Part shown: positions 43,757 to 53,161 of the stretch, in pieces
Numbering within the stretch: position 1 is the first letter of the stretch
Layout of the letters: each line of letters opens with the position of its first letter
The notes under the pieces: model-generated
What the model was told of the DNA's origin: nothing
What the model saw: only the letters and a program-made list of their open reading frames with translations
Databases searched by the model: none
Position numbers and translations under genes: made by a program
Source of the DNA: JAAELZ01 sp965209105
Lineage (GTDB): Bacteria; Pseudomonadota; Gammaproteobacteria; Arenicellales; Poriferihabitantaceae
Reading direction: 5' to 3'
NCBI GenBank assembly: GCA_965209105.1
Contig: CBDBQB010000030.1
Coordinates: forward strand, 1 to 64,000
Length of the DNA: 64,000 nucleotides

Positions 43757-44688
43757 GCTGATATGCTCGTTGCTTGGGTGTCTGATGAGTCGACTAAATC
43801 CATAAATAATTGCTCCAATCGGTTTGTTTTATTACGCATACTGTTTACTTTGATACCACTCTTATTGAGTGAGTCAAAGATATCATTGAGCATTTGGCCA
43901 TCAACAATATCTACTTCAATGCGGCCATCATTACGCTTGCGCCAAGCGGGGTGCGCTGAGATATCAATAGGGTGGTCGCCGATGTCGAGCACATAGGTTT
44001 CCATTTGTAGGCCGCTCAATAGCGAGCGCATACTCGAGTTATGTACGACCGAGCCCTTGTCGATAATCGCGATAGTTCGGCAGAGATTTTCAGCTTCTTC
44101 GAGGTAGTGTGTGGTGAGTACAATGGTGGTGCCCAGCGAATTAATTTCCTGCAAAAAATCCCACATGGTGCGTCGGATTTCGATATCAACCCCGGCGGTA
44201 GGTTCGTCAAGAATAAGAATCTTCGGCTCATGGATCAATGCACGCGCAATCATAAGGCGACGCTTTTGCCCGCCCGATAAGGTTAGCGAAATGGCATCGC
44301 GTTTATCCCACAAACCAAGTTTTCGCAGATAGTATTCGGTCCGTTCTGCCGCAATATTTGATTCTAGACCATAAAATCCGGCTTGTTGTTGGACGATATG
44401 GAAAGTTTTCTCGAACACGCTGAAATTAAATTCCTGGGGCACCACACCCAGGTAAGACTTCGCCTTAGCGAAATCTGTATCGATGTCGGCATCGAAAATT
44501 TTTACCTTGCCAGATGTCTTGTTGACCAAAGAACACAGCACGCCGATGGTGGTGGATTTCCCTGCCCCATTGGGGCCCAGTAAGGCAAAAAAATCACCAG
44601 CCCCGATATTGAGATCTATGCCTTTTAGTGCCTCAAAACCGCTGGCATAGGTTTTACGCAGGTTTTTGATTTCTATCGCGTTGTTCAT
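43753..44688 (-). CDS. ABC transporter ATP-binding protein (YadG/CcmA-like)
   Basis: 311 residues. Walker A GPNGAGKST (~residue 38), signature LSGGQKRR, Walker B ILILDEPTAGVD and the switch His in LTTHYLEEAE are intact. A C-terminal extension of ~80 residues beyond the ATPase core is typical of this exporter class. It is the first gene of a two-gene operon with its permease. Confidence 0.93.
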   Translation of the reverse strand: MNNAIEIKNLRKTYASGFEALKGIDLNIGAGDFFALLGPNGAGKSTTIGVLCSLVNKTSGKVKIFDADIDTDFAKAKSYLGVVPQEFNFSVFEKTFHIVQQQAGFYGLESNIAAERTEYYLRKLGLWDKRDAISLTLSGGQKRRLMIARALIHEPKILILDEPTAGVDIEIRRTMWDFLQEINSLGTTIVLTTHYLEEAENLCRTIAIIDKGSVVHNSSMRSLLSGLQMETYVLDIGDHPIDISAHPAWRKRNDGRIEVDIVDGQMLNDIFDSLNKSGIKVNSMRNKTNRLEQLFMDLVDSSDTQATSISA

Positions 44689-44772
44689 GGGTCTTTATGT
44701 GGATAGTTGTGCATCATCCAATGATGCGGGCGAGCGCTTGAAAATAAAAGTGTTTATTTGGCTGGGAACGGA

Positions 44773-45276
44773 TCAAATACCCTTAGTTTGAAGAAACATG
44801 TCTTGCCAGGCCGCATATTTTGTTTCCCAGTTCATGCTCGCATTTGCAGGGCTGGTCGATGGCAAGCAATAAACGTTATGTTTGCCCGTCAGTTGGGGGG
44901 CAATATGGCGCTTGTATAAATTTGCGGCGAGCCCGCCATTTAAGCCGATACTGAGGATACTGGAATGATCCGCAATCAGTTCTACGATTGGATTGATCTT
45001 TTCGCTGCCTTTAACAATTGAACTGTCTAAACTGCCCTTGCGTTCACATTGTGCTATGACGTCCCATATTACGAGCCCGCGCCGACGAATATGCGCAACA
45101 TTTTCAAGGTAGTTGTGACTCAAGGGGAAATCTAAGGCTTTCGACAATATCGACCAGAAGGCGTTGCGTGGGTGGCCATAGTATTGCCGCTTTTCAAGCG
45201 AAGCGACACTCGGCATCGAGCCTAAGATTAGAATAGATGGCTGTTCGCCAACGATGGGCGCAAGGCCAGACAGCAT
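44773..45276 (-). CDS. DNA-deoxyinosine glycosylase (UDG superfamily family 6)
   Basis: 167 residues. LILGSMPSVASL followed by QYYGHPRNAFWSIL is the signature of hypoxanthine-DNA glycosylases of the Mug/UDG superfamily, which excise deaminated adenine. The catalytic Asn in HPRNAFW and the later LPSTSPANA loop are present. It follows clpX by 14 nt on the same strand, where lon would normally stand in related genomes. Confidence 0.85.
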   Translation of the reverse strand: MLSGLAPIVGEQPSILILGSMPSVASLEKRQYYGHPRNAFWSILSKALDFPLSHNYLENVAHIRRRGLVIWDVIAQCERKGSLDSSIVKGSEKINPIVELIADHSSILSIGLNGGLAANLYKRHIAPQLTGKHNVYCLPSTSPANASMNWETKYAAWQDMFLQTKGI

Positions 45277-45290
45277 TCGCTGTGGCAGAA

Positions 45291-46559
45291 TCAGGCTTCA
45301 GCGCGTTGCTGTGTTTCTTCGTAGACGAATAGAGGACGGGTACCGTCTTCGATTACTGCTTTGTCGACAATTATTTTTTTCACGCCGTCCAAAGAAGGCA
45401 GCTCATACATGGTATCGAGTAAGGCGCGTTCGATGATTGACCGTAGGCCACGCGCGCCTGTTTTGCGGTCTTTGGCTTTACTGGCAATCGCTTGTAGCGC
45501 GTTATCGCGAAACTCTAGCTCAACCCCTTCAAATTCGAACAATTTCTGATACTGCTTGACCAAGGCATTCTTAGGTTCGATCAAAATACGCATTAATGAG
45601 GCTTCATCCAGTTCTTCGAGGACAGCATGTACCGGCAACCTGCCCACGAATTCAGGAATGAGGCCATAACGGACTAAATCTTCAACTTCAAGGTTGGTCA
45701 ACAATTCGTCCGTGCGATCTTCTGCGGTACGCTCTTTAATGTCGGCACCAAAGCCGATGCCAGATTTTTCAGTGCGTTGCTGCACGACTTTTTCGAGCCC
45801 AGCAAACGCCCCGCCGACGATAAAGAGAATGTTCTTGGTATCGACTTGAACAAACTCTTGCTGCGGGTGTTTTCTTCCGCCTTGAGGAGGAATTGAGGCG
45901 ACAGTGCCTTCGATCAGCTTGAGTAAGGCTTGTTGAACGCCTTCACCGGAGACATCGCGCGTAATCGAGGGGTTGTCCGATTTGCGAGAAATCTTATCAA
46001 TTTCATCGATGTAAATGATCCCCATTTGAGCGCGCTCTGGATCGTAATCACATTTTTGCAGTAATTTTTGGATGATGTTTTCAACATCTTCACCGACGTA
46101 ACCCGCTTCGGTTAAGGTCGTGGCATCCGCCATGGTAAACGGCACATCCAGTTGGCGTGCCAGTGTTTCAGCCAATAAGGTTTTACCCGACCCGGTGGGG
46201 CCGATAAGTAAAATATTGCTTTTTGAAAGCTCGACCTCAGCGTCTTTCTCTTCGTTGAAAATACGCTTGTAGTGGTTATAGACCGCGACGGATAGGACTT
46301 TTTTCGCATCGGTCTGACCGATAACGTAGTCGTCTAGGATCGCGTGAATTTCCTGAGGCGAGGGCGTTGAATGCTGGTCACTAGCTTCCTCTATCGCGCC
46401 GTCGGCTTCTTCTTTGATGATATCGTTACAAAGGTCGACACATTCATCACAAATAAATACCGAAGGGCCCGCAATGAGTTTGCGAACCTCGTTTTGACTC
46501 TTGCCGCAAAACGAACAATACAGGAGCTTATCTTCGTCTTGGTCTTTATCTTTCGCCAT
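45291..46559 (-). CDS. clpX: ClpX, ATPase subunit of the ClpXP protease
   Basis: 422 residues. The N-terminal zinc-binding domain (CSFCGKSQNEV then CDECVDLC), Walker A GPTGSGKT (~residue 116), Walker B IIYIDEIDKI, the pore loop GYVGEDVE and sensor-2 GARGLRSI are intact. ClpX unfolds tagged substrates, including SsrA-tagged ones, and feeds them to ClpP. It is the third gene of tig-clpP-clpX. Confidence 0.97.
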   Translation of the reverse strand: MAKDKDQDEDKLLYCSFCGKSQNEVRKLIAGPSVFICDECVDLCNDIIKEEADGAIEEASDQHSTPSPQEIHAILDDYVIGQTDAKKVLSVAVYNHYKRIFNEEKDAEVELSKSNILLIGPTGSGKTLLAETLARQLDVPFTMADATTLTEAGYVGEDVENIIQKLLQKCDYDPERAQMGIIYIDEIDKISRKSDNPSITRDVSGEGVQQALLKLIEGTVASIPPQGGRKHPQQEFVQVDTKNILFIVGGAFAGLEKVVQQRTEKSGIGFGADIKERTAEDRTDELLTNLEVEDLVRYGLIPEFVGRLPVHAVLEELDEASLMRILIEPKNALVKQYQKLFEFEGVELEFRDNALQAIASKAKDRKTGARGLRSIIERALLDTMYELPSLDGVKKIIVDKAVIEDGTRPLFVYEETQQRAEA

Positions 46560-46659
46560 TAAATTTAATCGTTATTTCAGCCGTTTACATGAGTATGTGG
46601 CAGCTAAGCTAAGTTTTCAAGCCATTGGGCTCAAAAATAACAGGGCCAGCGCACCCAGG

Positions 46660-47340
46660 CTAGGAGGGTATATCCGCGCGTTTCACCAGCACTGAATCAA
46701 TGAGGCCATATTTCACAGCTTCTTCGCTACTCATAAAGTTATCTCGCTCGGTGTCCTTTTCGATGGTCTTGATGGTTTGCCCGGTATGCCCAGCCAGCAG
46801 TTGATTGAGTTCGCGACGAATACGCAAAATTTCTTTGGCGTGGATATCGATATCGCTGGCTTGGCCTTGAAAACCACCCATTGGCTGATGGATCATTATG
46901 CGTGAGTGTGGCAGGGCAAATCGTTTTTCCTTGGCGCCGGCAGTCAGTAAGACCGCACCCATGCTCGCAGCTTGGCCGATACAAGCGGTACTGACATCGG
47001 AATGAACAAACTGCATGGTATCGTAGATCGACATGCCCGCCGTCACTGAGCCGCCCGGGCTGTTGATATACAAGGAAATATCTTTTTCGGGGTTGTCTGA
47101 TTCAAGGAAGAGTAATTGGGCAACGATCAAATTCGCCATGTAATCTTCGACTTGACCGACCAAGAAAATCACCCGTTCTTTGAGCAAACGAGAATAGATA
47201 TCGAAAGCACGCTCGCCACGCCCAGTGGTTTCTATCACCATTGGGACTAAGCCGCCGGCTGCTTCGACATTGGCTTGCGCGAGCTCGCGCGCATTCATAG
47301 AGCTTAAGTCAGATAAGCTGGGGCGATCAATCTGTGGCAT
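46660..47340 (-). CDS. clpP: ClpP protease subunit
   Basis: 226 residues, about 20 longer than Escherichia coli ClpP at the N-terminus; the extra part (MPQIDRPSLSDLSSMNAREL) probably includes the propeptide. The catalytic Ser is in GQAASMGAVLL and the His in SRIMIHQPMGG; the Asp follows. An internal start at the Met of LVPMVIETTGRGERAFDI would give the usual length. The gene lies 100 nt before clpX and 32 nt after tig. Confidence 0.97.
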   Translation of the reverse strand: MPQIDRPSLSDLSSMNARELAQANVEAAGGLVPMVIETTGRGERAFDIYSRLLKERVIFLVGQVEDYMANLIVAQLLFLESDNPEKDISLYINSPGGSVTAGMSIYDTMQFVHSDVSTACIGQAASMGAVLLTAGAKEKRFALPHSRIMIHQPMGGFQGQASDIDIHAKEILRIRRELNQLLAGHTGQTIKTIEKDTERDNFMSSEEAVKYGLIDSVLVKRADIPS

Positions 47341-47372
47341 GTCACTATCCTAAGTTTTCGGTCGTTACGAGT

Positions 47373-48668
47373 CTACTCGTTTAACATGAATGCTTCGTAG
47401 GATTTTTCAACCTTTTTGATTTTTGCGCTCTGCAAGAGATGCTCGATAACTTGTTCTTCGAGCACGATACTCGCAATTTGATTGCGCTGATTTTCATCGC
47501 TTAGGGCATGCTGTACATATTGCTCTGGTTCAGCATAGCCTGCGGCCAATTCGCGCGCACGGGCTTCGATCAATTCTTCTGTCGGGCTCAAATCTTCTGC
47601 TTCGACCACCGCGCGTATCAACAAGCCGAGTTTGACGCGCTGCTTTGAAGGCGCTTCATAGGTATCGCGATTAATCATCCCTTTGCTCGGCATGCCTTGC
47701 TGTTCGAGTTGTTTGGTGACTTCGGCCATGGCGAGCTTAATTTCTTCTTCAACGGGTGCTTGCGGGATCGAAAAATCGTATTTTTCTGAGATCGCGTTCA
47801 TCACTTGATCCCGGATATTCGCGCGCAACTTTTGCTGCATTTCACGCTCCAAGCCGAGTTTAATATCCGCTCGCATTGCTTTAATGCCGCCCTCAACGCC
47901 CATGTTTTTGGCAAAGGCTTCGTCAATATCTGGCACGCTGCCGACGTTTACTTGTTTGACCGTGACTTCAAACTGAGCGGTTTTTCCGGCCACTTCAACG
48001 CCGTGATAGTCCTTAGGGAATTTGACATCAAAGGTTTTCTTGTCGCCTTTACTTGACCCTTTGAGATTGGATTCAAAGGCTTGCATAAAACGCCCTTCGC
48101 CCAAAACAAGTTCGGCATTGTCATTGGCACCGCCGCCAAATGTTTCTCCATCGATGGTGCCGATAAAGTCGATGATGAGTTGATCGCCTTCAGCCGCCTT
48201 TTTGTCTGTTTCGGTGTACTGTGTTTGCCGTTTTTGGATATTCGCAAGCGTACGATCAATATCTGCTTCGCCCACGGAAACGTCTATCTGTTCAATCGTA
48301 TTACCTTTAAGGTCCGGCTTGTTAATTTCTGGGTAAACTTCGATTTCCACTTCAAAGACAAAATCTTTACCGCGTTCTACTTGGGTAGGGGTGATGGAAA
48401 GTGTGCCCGCTGGGACAATTTTTTCTTGTTGCAAGGCTTTGGGATAGTGCTCATTGATGAGACCATCGACGCCGTCTTTGAGTGCGGTACTGCCAAATTG
48501 CTGTTCGATAATTTTCGGCGGCACCTTGCCTTTTCTAAAGCCAGCGAGTTTCGCATCTTTAGCGTAACGCGCAAGCTGAGATTTCACCGCTTCATCAAAT
48601 AGCTCGGCTTCAACGGTGATGGTGATCTTACGGGCAATATCTGCTTGGTTTTCAACTGAAACTTCCAT
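47373..48668 (-). CDS. tig: Trigger factor, ribosome-bound chaperone
   Basis: 431 residues. The N-terminal ribosome-binding domain has the GFRKGKVPP signature (~residue 44). An FKBP-type isomerase domain (~155-245) and a long helical C-terminal arm domain follow. It shields nascent chains at the ribosome exit. First gene of tig-clpP-clpX, about 80 nt downstream of tRNA-Leu, as in pseudomonads. Confidence 0.97.
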   Translation of the reverse strand: MEVSVENQADIARKITITVEAELFDEAVKSQLARYAKDAKLAGFRKGKVPPKIIEQQFGSTALKDGVDGLINEHYPKALQQEKIVPAGTLSITPTQVERGKDFVFEVEIEVYPEINKPDLKGNTIEQIDVSVGEADIDRTLANIQKRQTQYTETDKKAAEGDQLIIDFIGTIDGETFGGGANDNAELVLGEGRFMQAFESNLKGSSKGDKKTFDVKFPKDYHGVEVAGKTAQFEVTVKQVNVGSVPDIDEAFAKNMGVEGGIKAMRADIKLGLEREMQQKLRANIRDQVMNAISEKYDFSIPQAPVEEEIKLAMAEVTKQLEQQGMPSKGMINRDTYEAPSKQRVKLGLLIRAVVEAEDLSPTEELIEARARELAAGYAEPEQYVQHALSDENQRNQIASIVLEEQVIEHLLQSAKIKKVEKSYEAFMLNE

Positions 48669-48748
48669 TCTGGCTCTTTAAATATAAAAGGTATGGGAAA
48701 TCAACTAGATTTGCCACCAATTATGGGGGCAAGGCTCATTAATAAATA

Positions 48749-48833
<85 letters not shown>

Positions 48834-48932
48834 ATCGTAGCTAGTGCAAAATAAAAACCTATTTTGCATCGCGCACAAAATTTGCGCGCGAATTAATCAC
48901 AGCTGCCGTACTGCTGACAACTGTCAAAAAAA

Positions 48933-49009
48933 TGGGGTGAACGATGGGGTTTGAACCCACGACCACCGGAATCACAATCCGGGGCTCTACCAACTGAGCT
49001 ACGCTCACC
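48933..49009 (-). tRNA. tRNA-His (GTG)
   Basis: 77 nt including CCA. It begins with the extra 5' G diagnostic for His (GGTGAGCG, paired with CGTTCACC). The anticodon loop TTGTGAT gives GTG. T-arm GTGGGTTCAAACCCCAT. Confidence 0.95.
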
Positions 49010-49103
49010 ACAGTGCATTCGTCATGCTTTAGGCCTAACGAATGCCGTGCCTCAATCAATTGAGACTGCCCATTAATATAGACAATATTCTTGCCTTTAT
49101 AAA

Positions 49104-49495
49104 TGGTGCGCCCGACAGGACTTGAACCTGTAACCTACGGCTTAGCTTACCTACTACGGCTTTCGCCGCCGCTGCTGTAAACCCTCCCAGCCGCGTTTGG
49201 GGTCTGGACTATATCTTCACCGTTTCAGGTGGAACACGTATAGTCTCTACGGATCCCGTTTATTTCGATTCTTACCGTTACGAAAATAGCGCGTAACCCT
49301 TCGGAATCTATCCGGTTTCCTCGGTATTGCCATAGGTTCGCTGCCTGATTTCTGAAGGCTGCAAAACTGAAGGTTTCACCGATACAGTGTTCTGCACTGA
49401 TCAAGTTTTGTTTCCCCGATCAGGCTCCTATTTTAAAGCCAATCAATCGACTTTGCATCAAAGGCCGTTGCTCTATCCAGTTGAGCTACGGGCGC
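49104..49495 (-). tRNA. tRNA-Arg (TCT), split by a group I intron
   Basis: Exon 1 is 49461-49495 (35 nt, GCGCCCGTAGCTCAACTGG to ACGGCCTT). Exon 2 is 49104-49145 (42 nt, starting CTAAGCCGTAGG, with encoded CCA). Joined, they form a 77-nt tRNA with acceptor GCGCCCG / CGGGCGC and anticodon stem-loop ACGGC-CTTCTAA-GCCGT. The anticodon is therefore TCT, and the intron lies between its first and second bases. The intact tRNA resembles argU. Its place in the Pro-Arg-His-Leu cluster agrees with the uninterrupted gene in pseudomonads. Confidence 0.93.
49146..49460 (-). other. Group I self-splicing intron (IC3-like), 315 nt
   Basis: On the minus strand the segment CTATGGCAATACCGAGG, then GTAGAGACTATACG and, 29 nt on, GATATAGTCCAG, are the P4-P6 and P7/P3/P8 core strings seen in the Azoarcus tRNA-Ile intron. 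P7 pairs 49239-49245 with 49206-49213. The exon 1 side ends in T and the intron ends in G, as group I splicing needs. A GNRA-capped hairpin (GGCGGCGAAAGCCG) near the 3' end fits P9. No homing endonuclease frame is present, so it is a minimal ribozyme. Confidence 0.9.
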
Positions 49496-49550
49496 TCTTT
49501 TCTTGCATCAACTGAGACGTGAATCATACCGCAAATCGACACTTAAAAAC

Positions 49551-49627
<77 letters not shown>

Positions 49628-49686
49628 AAACACCCATTTACTACTTTCAGTCGCCGAGGCAATCGCTATTGTCAAATGGGTGGGCG

Positions 49687-49715
49687 AATATACTGACTAG
49701 CCTGTTAAAGGTCAA
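49687..49715 (-). promoter_or_regulatory. Promoter of the tRNA cluster
   Basis: On the minus strand: TTGACC (49710-49715), 17-bp spacer, TATATT (49687-49692). A GC-rich discriminator (CGCCCACCC) follows, as in stringently controlled stable-RNA promoters. The remainder of 49716-49957 shows nothing else recognisable. Confidence 0.75.
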
Positions 49716-49957
49716 TGGGTGTAAACCGCTTTGTTTGCTATATACTCTGCTCCCGTCAAATTGATGGTTTAAGGAAAGGATTACGTAAACCCTGAGCAAT
49801 AGATGTGGCGCAAGAAAAGAAACTATGCTAAAGTATAGCGGCAATAGTTCGCAATATAACAATAAAAACCAACTTTCATTTTTATCCAATCAAAACTAAA
49901 GCCACGCTTTTTGCAGTGTGGCCTATTACTTAAAAGTCGACGGGAGGTCGTATAAAA

Positions 49958-50854
49958 ATGCGAGGGTTCTTGCTCGTCATAAACTTTTGTGTGCCCATGC
50001 TACTGTCGCTAGTGGCAGACGCGCATAATAAAGTCGTTGTTATCTTTCTAGACGGAAATGGCGCAGCTCTCCTCGCAGAAGATGATGCGCCACCCTTGCG
50101 CAGCGTTGCACATCTTATCAATGTATCTTTGGAGGGGAATGGCGACTATACCAACCTCGCCAGCGCAATGGCATCTATCACAACAGCGACATTCAGCAAC
50201 CCTTATCTCATTTTAGTGGCAGAAGGTGATTACTATCTAAGTAATTCGCTGCTAATCAAAGACTATGTGAGTATTCGGGGTGTCGGTAGAGAAAAAACCA
50301 AAATTTACGGCAGCATTACAAATAGTGGGTTGCCGAGCAGCGCACTTCTGCGCGCTGGAGATGAAACAACCATTAGTGAGCTGACAGTTGAAAATGACAC
50401 CACTGGGGGTACGCGCGCGACGGGCATTTATAGTTCAGGGGTGATGAGTCAGATTTTGAATGTAGATGTTGTGGTTCGAAATGCGAATACAAATTATGGT
50501 ATTTATAACACGGGCTCCGTCGTTGAACTCACTAACGTTTCGGTCACAATGGATAGCGTTCCCTTAAAACTTAGCTATGGTTTGTATGATGTAAGCACCA
50601 CCTCGAATTATCATCAATTAAATATCAACACTACTGGACCTTTGGAAAGTTATGCTTTGTATGCAGGATCAGGGTCAATATTAGATATAGTAGATTCGAG
50701 TCTCACCGCCAATGGTACCAATGATGCCTTGCATATCGAGGGCACAGCTGGAGGTGAAGTGGTGAATACACAAATCTCAGGAAGTAAAACGACAACGGCT
50801 ACCACGCGTTGCTTTCACATCTATACGCCGTTAAACATCCCTTTGAGCTGTTAG
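49958..50854 (+). CDS. Exported parallel beta-helix protein, twin 1
   Basis: 298 residues. Signal peptide MRGFLLVINFCVPMLLSL ending VADA-H. It is followed by a short motif KVVVIFLDGNGA and then a long run of beta-helix rungs (TISELTVEND, ILNVDVVVRNA, ELTNVSVTMD, ILDIVDSSLTANG). Such folds act as pectin-lyase-like glycan binders or enzymes, but no catalytic triad is seen. It ends in a Cys pair (RCFHIY, LSC). GGGAGG lies about 10 nt before the ATG. It is 14 nt upstream of a paralogue. Confidence 0.75.
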   Translation: MRGFLLVINFCVPMLLSLVADAHNKVVVIFLDGNGAALLAEDDAPPLRSVAHLINVSLEGNGDYTNLASAMASITTATFSNPYLILVAEGDYYLSNSLLIKDYVSIRGVGREKTKIYGSITNSGLPSSALLRAGDETTISELTVENDTTGGTRATGIYSSGVMSQILNVDVVVRNANTNYGIYNTGSVVELTNVSVTMDSVPLKLSYGLYDVSTTSNYHQLNINTTGPLESYALYAGSGSILDIVDSSLTANGTNDALHIEGTAGGEVVNTQISGSKTTTATTRCFHIYTPLNIPLSC

Positions 50855-50867
50855 GCAGCCTATTATT

Positions 50868-51728
50868 GTGAGAGTAATATTATTTTTAGCGATGACGGTA
50901 TTGGTAAATGCTGCAAGTGCGCACGACAATACCGTTATTATTCCAATATTTGGGGATGATGGCCCGGTAGCCGCCGATAAAGTGTATGTCGCGACATCCG
51001 GCGGAGATTTTAATAATCTATATTCTGCGATGGCGTCGATCACGAATGCGAGCGCGGGTAGGCCATATCAAATTATTGTTGGGCCAGGGATTTATACCAT
51101 GACATCACCACTGCAAATGAAATCGCATGTGCATATTGTAGGTTCTGGCAAGTTCGCAACCACCCTCGCAGGAAGCATTTCGGGTACTATTGACAGCAAC
51201 TCAACAATTTTCTTAGGGAAAAATAACGCTAGCATTAGCCATTTAACTTTGATCAACGATACTTCGTCTGGAAATTTGACGATTGGGGTGATGAATTTTA
51301 ATGAATCGATGGATCTTAAAGACGTTGATATTTATGTGTATGGTACAAGAGACGTTCGGGGCATCTTTAACAATGGTGCAGGAAGCAACTTTGAGGATGT
51401 GTCATCTATCGCGAACTCCAGTGCCAGTGGCGTATCTGGAACGCGCGTGGCTTATGGTATATATAATAATGCGTCATCGATAACAATGGATAATGTTTTA
51501 GCAGACGGATATGGAGATTCATCCGGCTATGGAATGTGGAATCGAATTTCATCTTCAGGCACGGTCACAAACTCACATATCCAAGGAAGTCTTTATTCGC
51601 TGGTAATTGATTCATCTTCGGGTGCGACGAATGTCGTTGATACGCAACTGGTTGGACCGAACTCGACGCCAACGGGTACGCAGTGTACCAATACCTACAA
51701 TGAGTTGTTACTAGGCGTGTCTTGCTAA
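50868..51728 (+). CDS. Exported parallel beta-helix protein, twin 2
   Basis: 286 residues from GTG. It shares with its upstream neighbour the signal peptide ending SAHD, the motif NTVIIPIFGDDGPVAAD, the SAMASITNASAGRPYQIIVG segment (twin: SAMASITTATFSNPYLILVA), the rung pattern and a Cys-spaced end (GTQCTNTYN, GVSC). This is a tandem duplication that has diverged. The VVxIPxxGDD element after the signal peptide is known from other exported gammaproteobacterial proteins; its role is not known to me. Confidence 0.75.
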   Translation: MRVILFLAMTVLVNAASAHDNTVIIPIFGDDGPVAADKVYVATSGGDFNNLYSAMASITNASAGRPYQIIVGPGIYTMTSPLQMKSHVHIVGSGKFATTLAGSISGTIDSNSTIFLGKNNASISHLTLINDTSSGNLTIGVMNFNESMDLKDVDIYVYGTRDVRGIFNNGAGSNFEDVSSIANSSASGVSGTRVAYGIYNNASSITMDNVLADGYGDSSGYGMWNRISSSGTVTNSHIQGSLYSLVIDSSSGATNVVDTQLVGPNSTPTGTQCTNTYNELLLGVSC

Positions 51729-52128
51729 GAGTATTCTTGATATTGGCTGGTGCGATAGAAACTCTTTAAAACGGGGTTCATTAAAGGTAGGCGTATAGAA
51801 TGTCTCGATCAAATTTTAATGGCAAATTGGGCAGTGTATTTGTTTAACGGTGGGCGCCAGATGCCTATCTTGGCCTAGCCAGGCCAAAGCGAACAAATGC
51901 GCAGATAATCTGCACATTCTTCCGGCAACAACGGAATATTGGGCGCGCAGCTCAAAAATTAACATGGTTAAAAAAACATCTCTCTACCTAGATAACAGTC
52001 ATCGACGATGGTCTTTCCAATTAGGTCGATTCGTTTCAGCGATGAGGCGATCGATCAATTCCTACGGAAGCGGTGCACGGGACAGCGAATAGGCATAGCG
52101 AATTATGTTGTAATCGACCGGAAAAGGT
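51729..52128. other. Intergenic, no gene recognised
   Basis: It contains one perfect small palindrome, TTGGCCT-AGCC-AGGCCAA (51870-51887), without a T run. An 80-codon open frame at 51850 shows no family resemblance, signal or ribosome site, and I do not call it. Confidence 0.5.
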
Positions 52129-53037
52129 TTAATGCGTAAATCGACCACTTTTGATGCGTTCGGCTTCCATCAGTTCAACCTCGCGGGCGCCGGAAATAAC
52201 CACTTCTGAATCGGGCACATAATCCAACTCCTTGTCGCCGCGCTCGTACGGCACGGAGTTTAGGATCACCCGCATGGTGTTTAAGCGTGCCTGATGTTTG
52301 TCGTTTGAGCGAATCACTGTCCACGGGGCGTTGCTGACGTGGGTGCGCTTTAACATTTCATATTTTTGGGTCGTAAAATCGTCCCATCGTTCCTGCGACT
52401 GTAAATCAACCTCACTCAATTTCCATTGACGCAAGGGGTCGTTTTTGCGGCGCTCAAATCGTGCGGCCTGAACTTCTTTGGTGACACTGAAATATAACTT
52501 GACCAAAATGGTGCCAGTGCGGACCAAATCTTTTTCAAAACCCACCACGCCCTTCATGAATTGTTTGTACTCTTCCGGCGTACAAAAACCGAATATGGGT
52601 TCAACCATCGCCCGGTTGTACCAGCTACGATCAAATAAAACGACTTCACCGCCGCGTGGGAATTGGGCGACATAACGCTGGAAGAACCACTGCGAGCGTT
52701 GCGCTTGGTTGGGCTTGCCTTGCGCAACTATCCGGTAACGCTTTTCATTCATATAACGCGCGACTCGGCGGATGGTGCCGCCCTTACCCGAGGCATCTCG
52801 GCCTTCAAATAAAATAATCATTGGCCGTTTGGTCTGCTCTAAATATTCTTGCATATGAATCAATTCAGCTTGATAAGGCTTGAGTGATTTCTCCTTCTTA
52901 TGCTTGGATAAGGCTTTCTTAGCGCGATCACCTTCAAGCTTCTTGAGCCTTTTTTTGAGTGCTTCATTCTCAGCAGTCAACGATTCGATCGTCGAAGAGG
53001 CAGAGGCTGCGATTTTCAGTTTTGCAGGCGTGGTCAT
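52129..53037 (-). CDS. ppk2: Polyphosphate kinase 2
   Basis: 302 residues. A ~55-residue charged coiled-coil leader precedes the PPK2 kinase domain: Walker A FEGRDASGKGGTIRR (~residue 78), Walker B VVLFDRSWYNRAMVEP (~132) and the lid region FERRKNDPLRQWKLSEVD. PPK2 moves phosphate between polyphosphate and nucleotides; the single-domain class I type usually makes GTP or ATP from polyphosphate. It stands alone. Confidence 0.95.
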   Translation of the reverse strand: MTTPAKLKIAASASSTIESLTAENEALKKRLKKLEGDRAKKALSKHKKEKSLKPYQAELIHMQEYLEQTKRPMIILFEGRDASGKGGTIRRVARYMNEKRYRIVAQGKPNQAQRSQWFFQRYVAQFPRGGEVVLFDRSWYNRAMVEPIFGFCTPEEYKQFMKGVVGFEKDLVRTGTILVKLYFSVTKEVQAARFERRKNDPLRQWKLSEVDLQSQERWDDFTTQKYEMLKRTHVSNAPWTVIRSNDKHQARLNTMRVILNSVPYERGDKELDYVPDSEVVISGAREVELMEAERIKSGRFTH

Positions 53038-53161
53038 TGTCCAGTTTAAGTTTATGTAGAGTCCGAAGGATTAGTATAACAACTATCGACTACTTTACTC
53101 GCTTGGAATAAGCAAAAAGTACGCGCGATTATAGGTAGGGAATTCACTAAATTTAATAGAA

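Noticed and set aside
48859..49059. 66-codon open frame across tRNA-His
   Set aside because: It is a translation of a tRNA gene.
49647..49889. 80-codon open frame on the minus strand upstream of the tRNA cluster
   Set aside because: It overlaps the tRNA promoter and has no ribosome site or homology that I can see.
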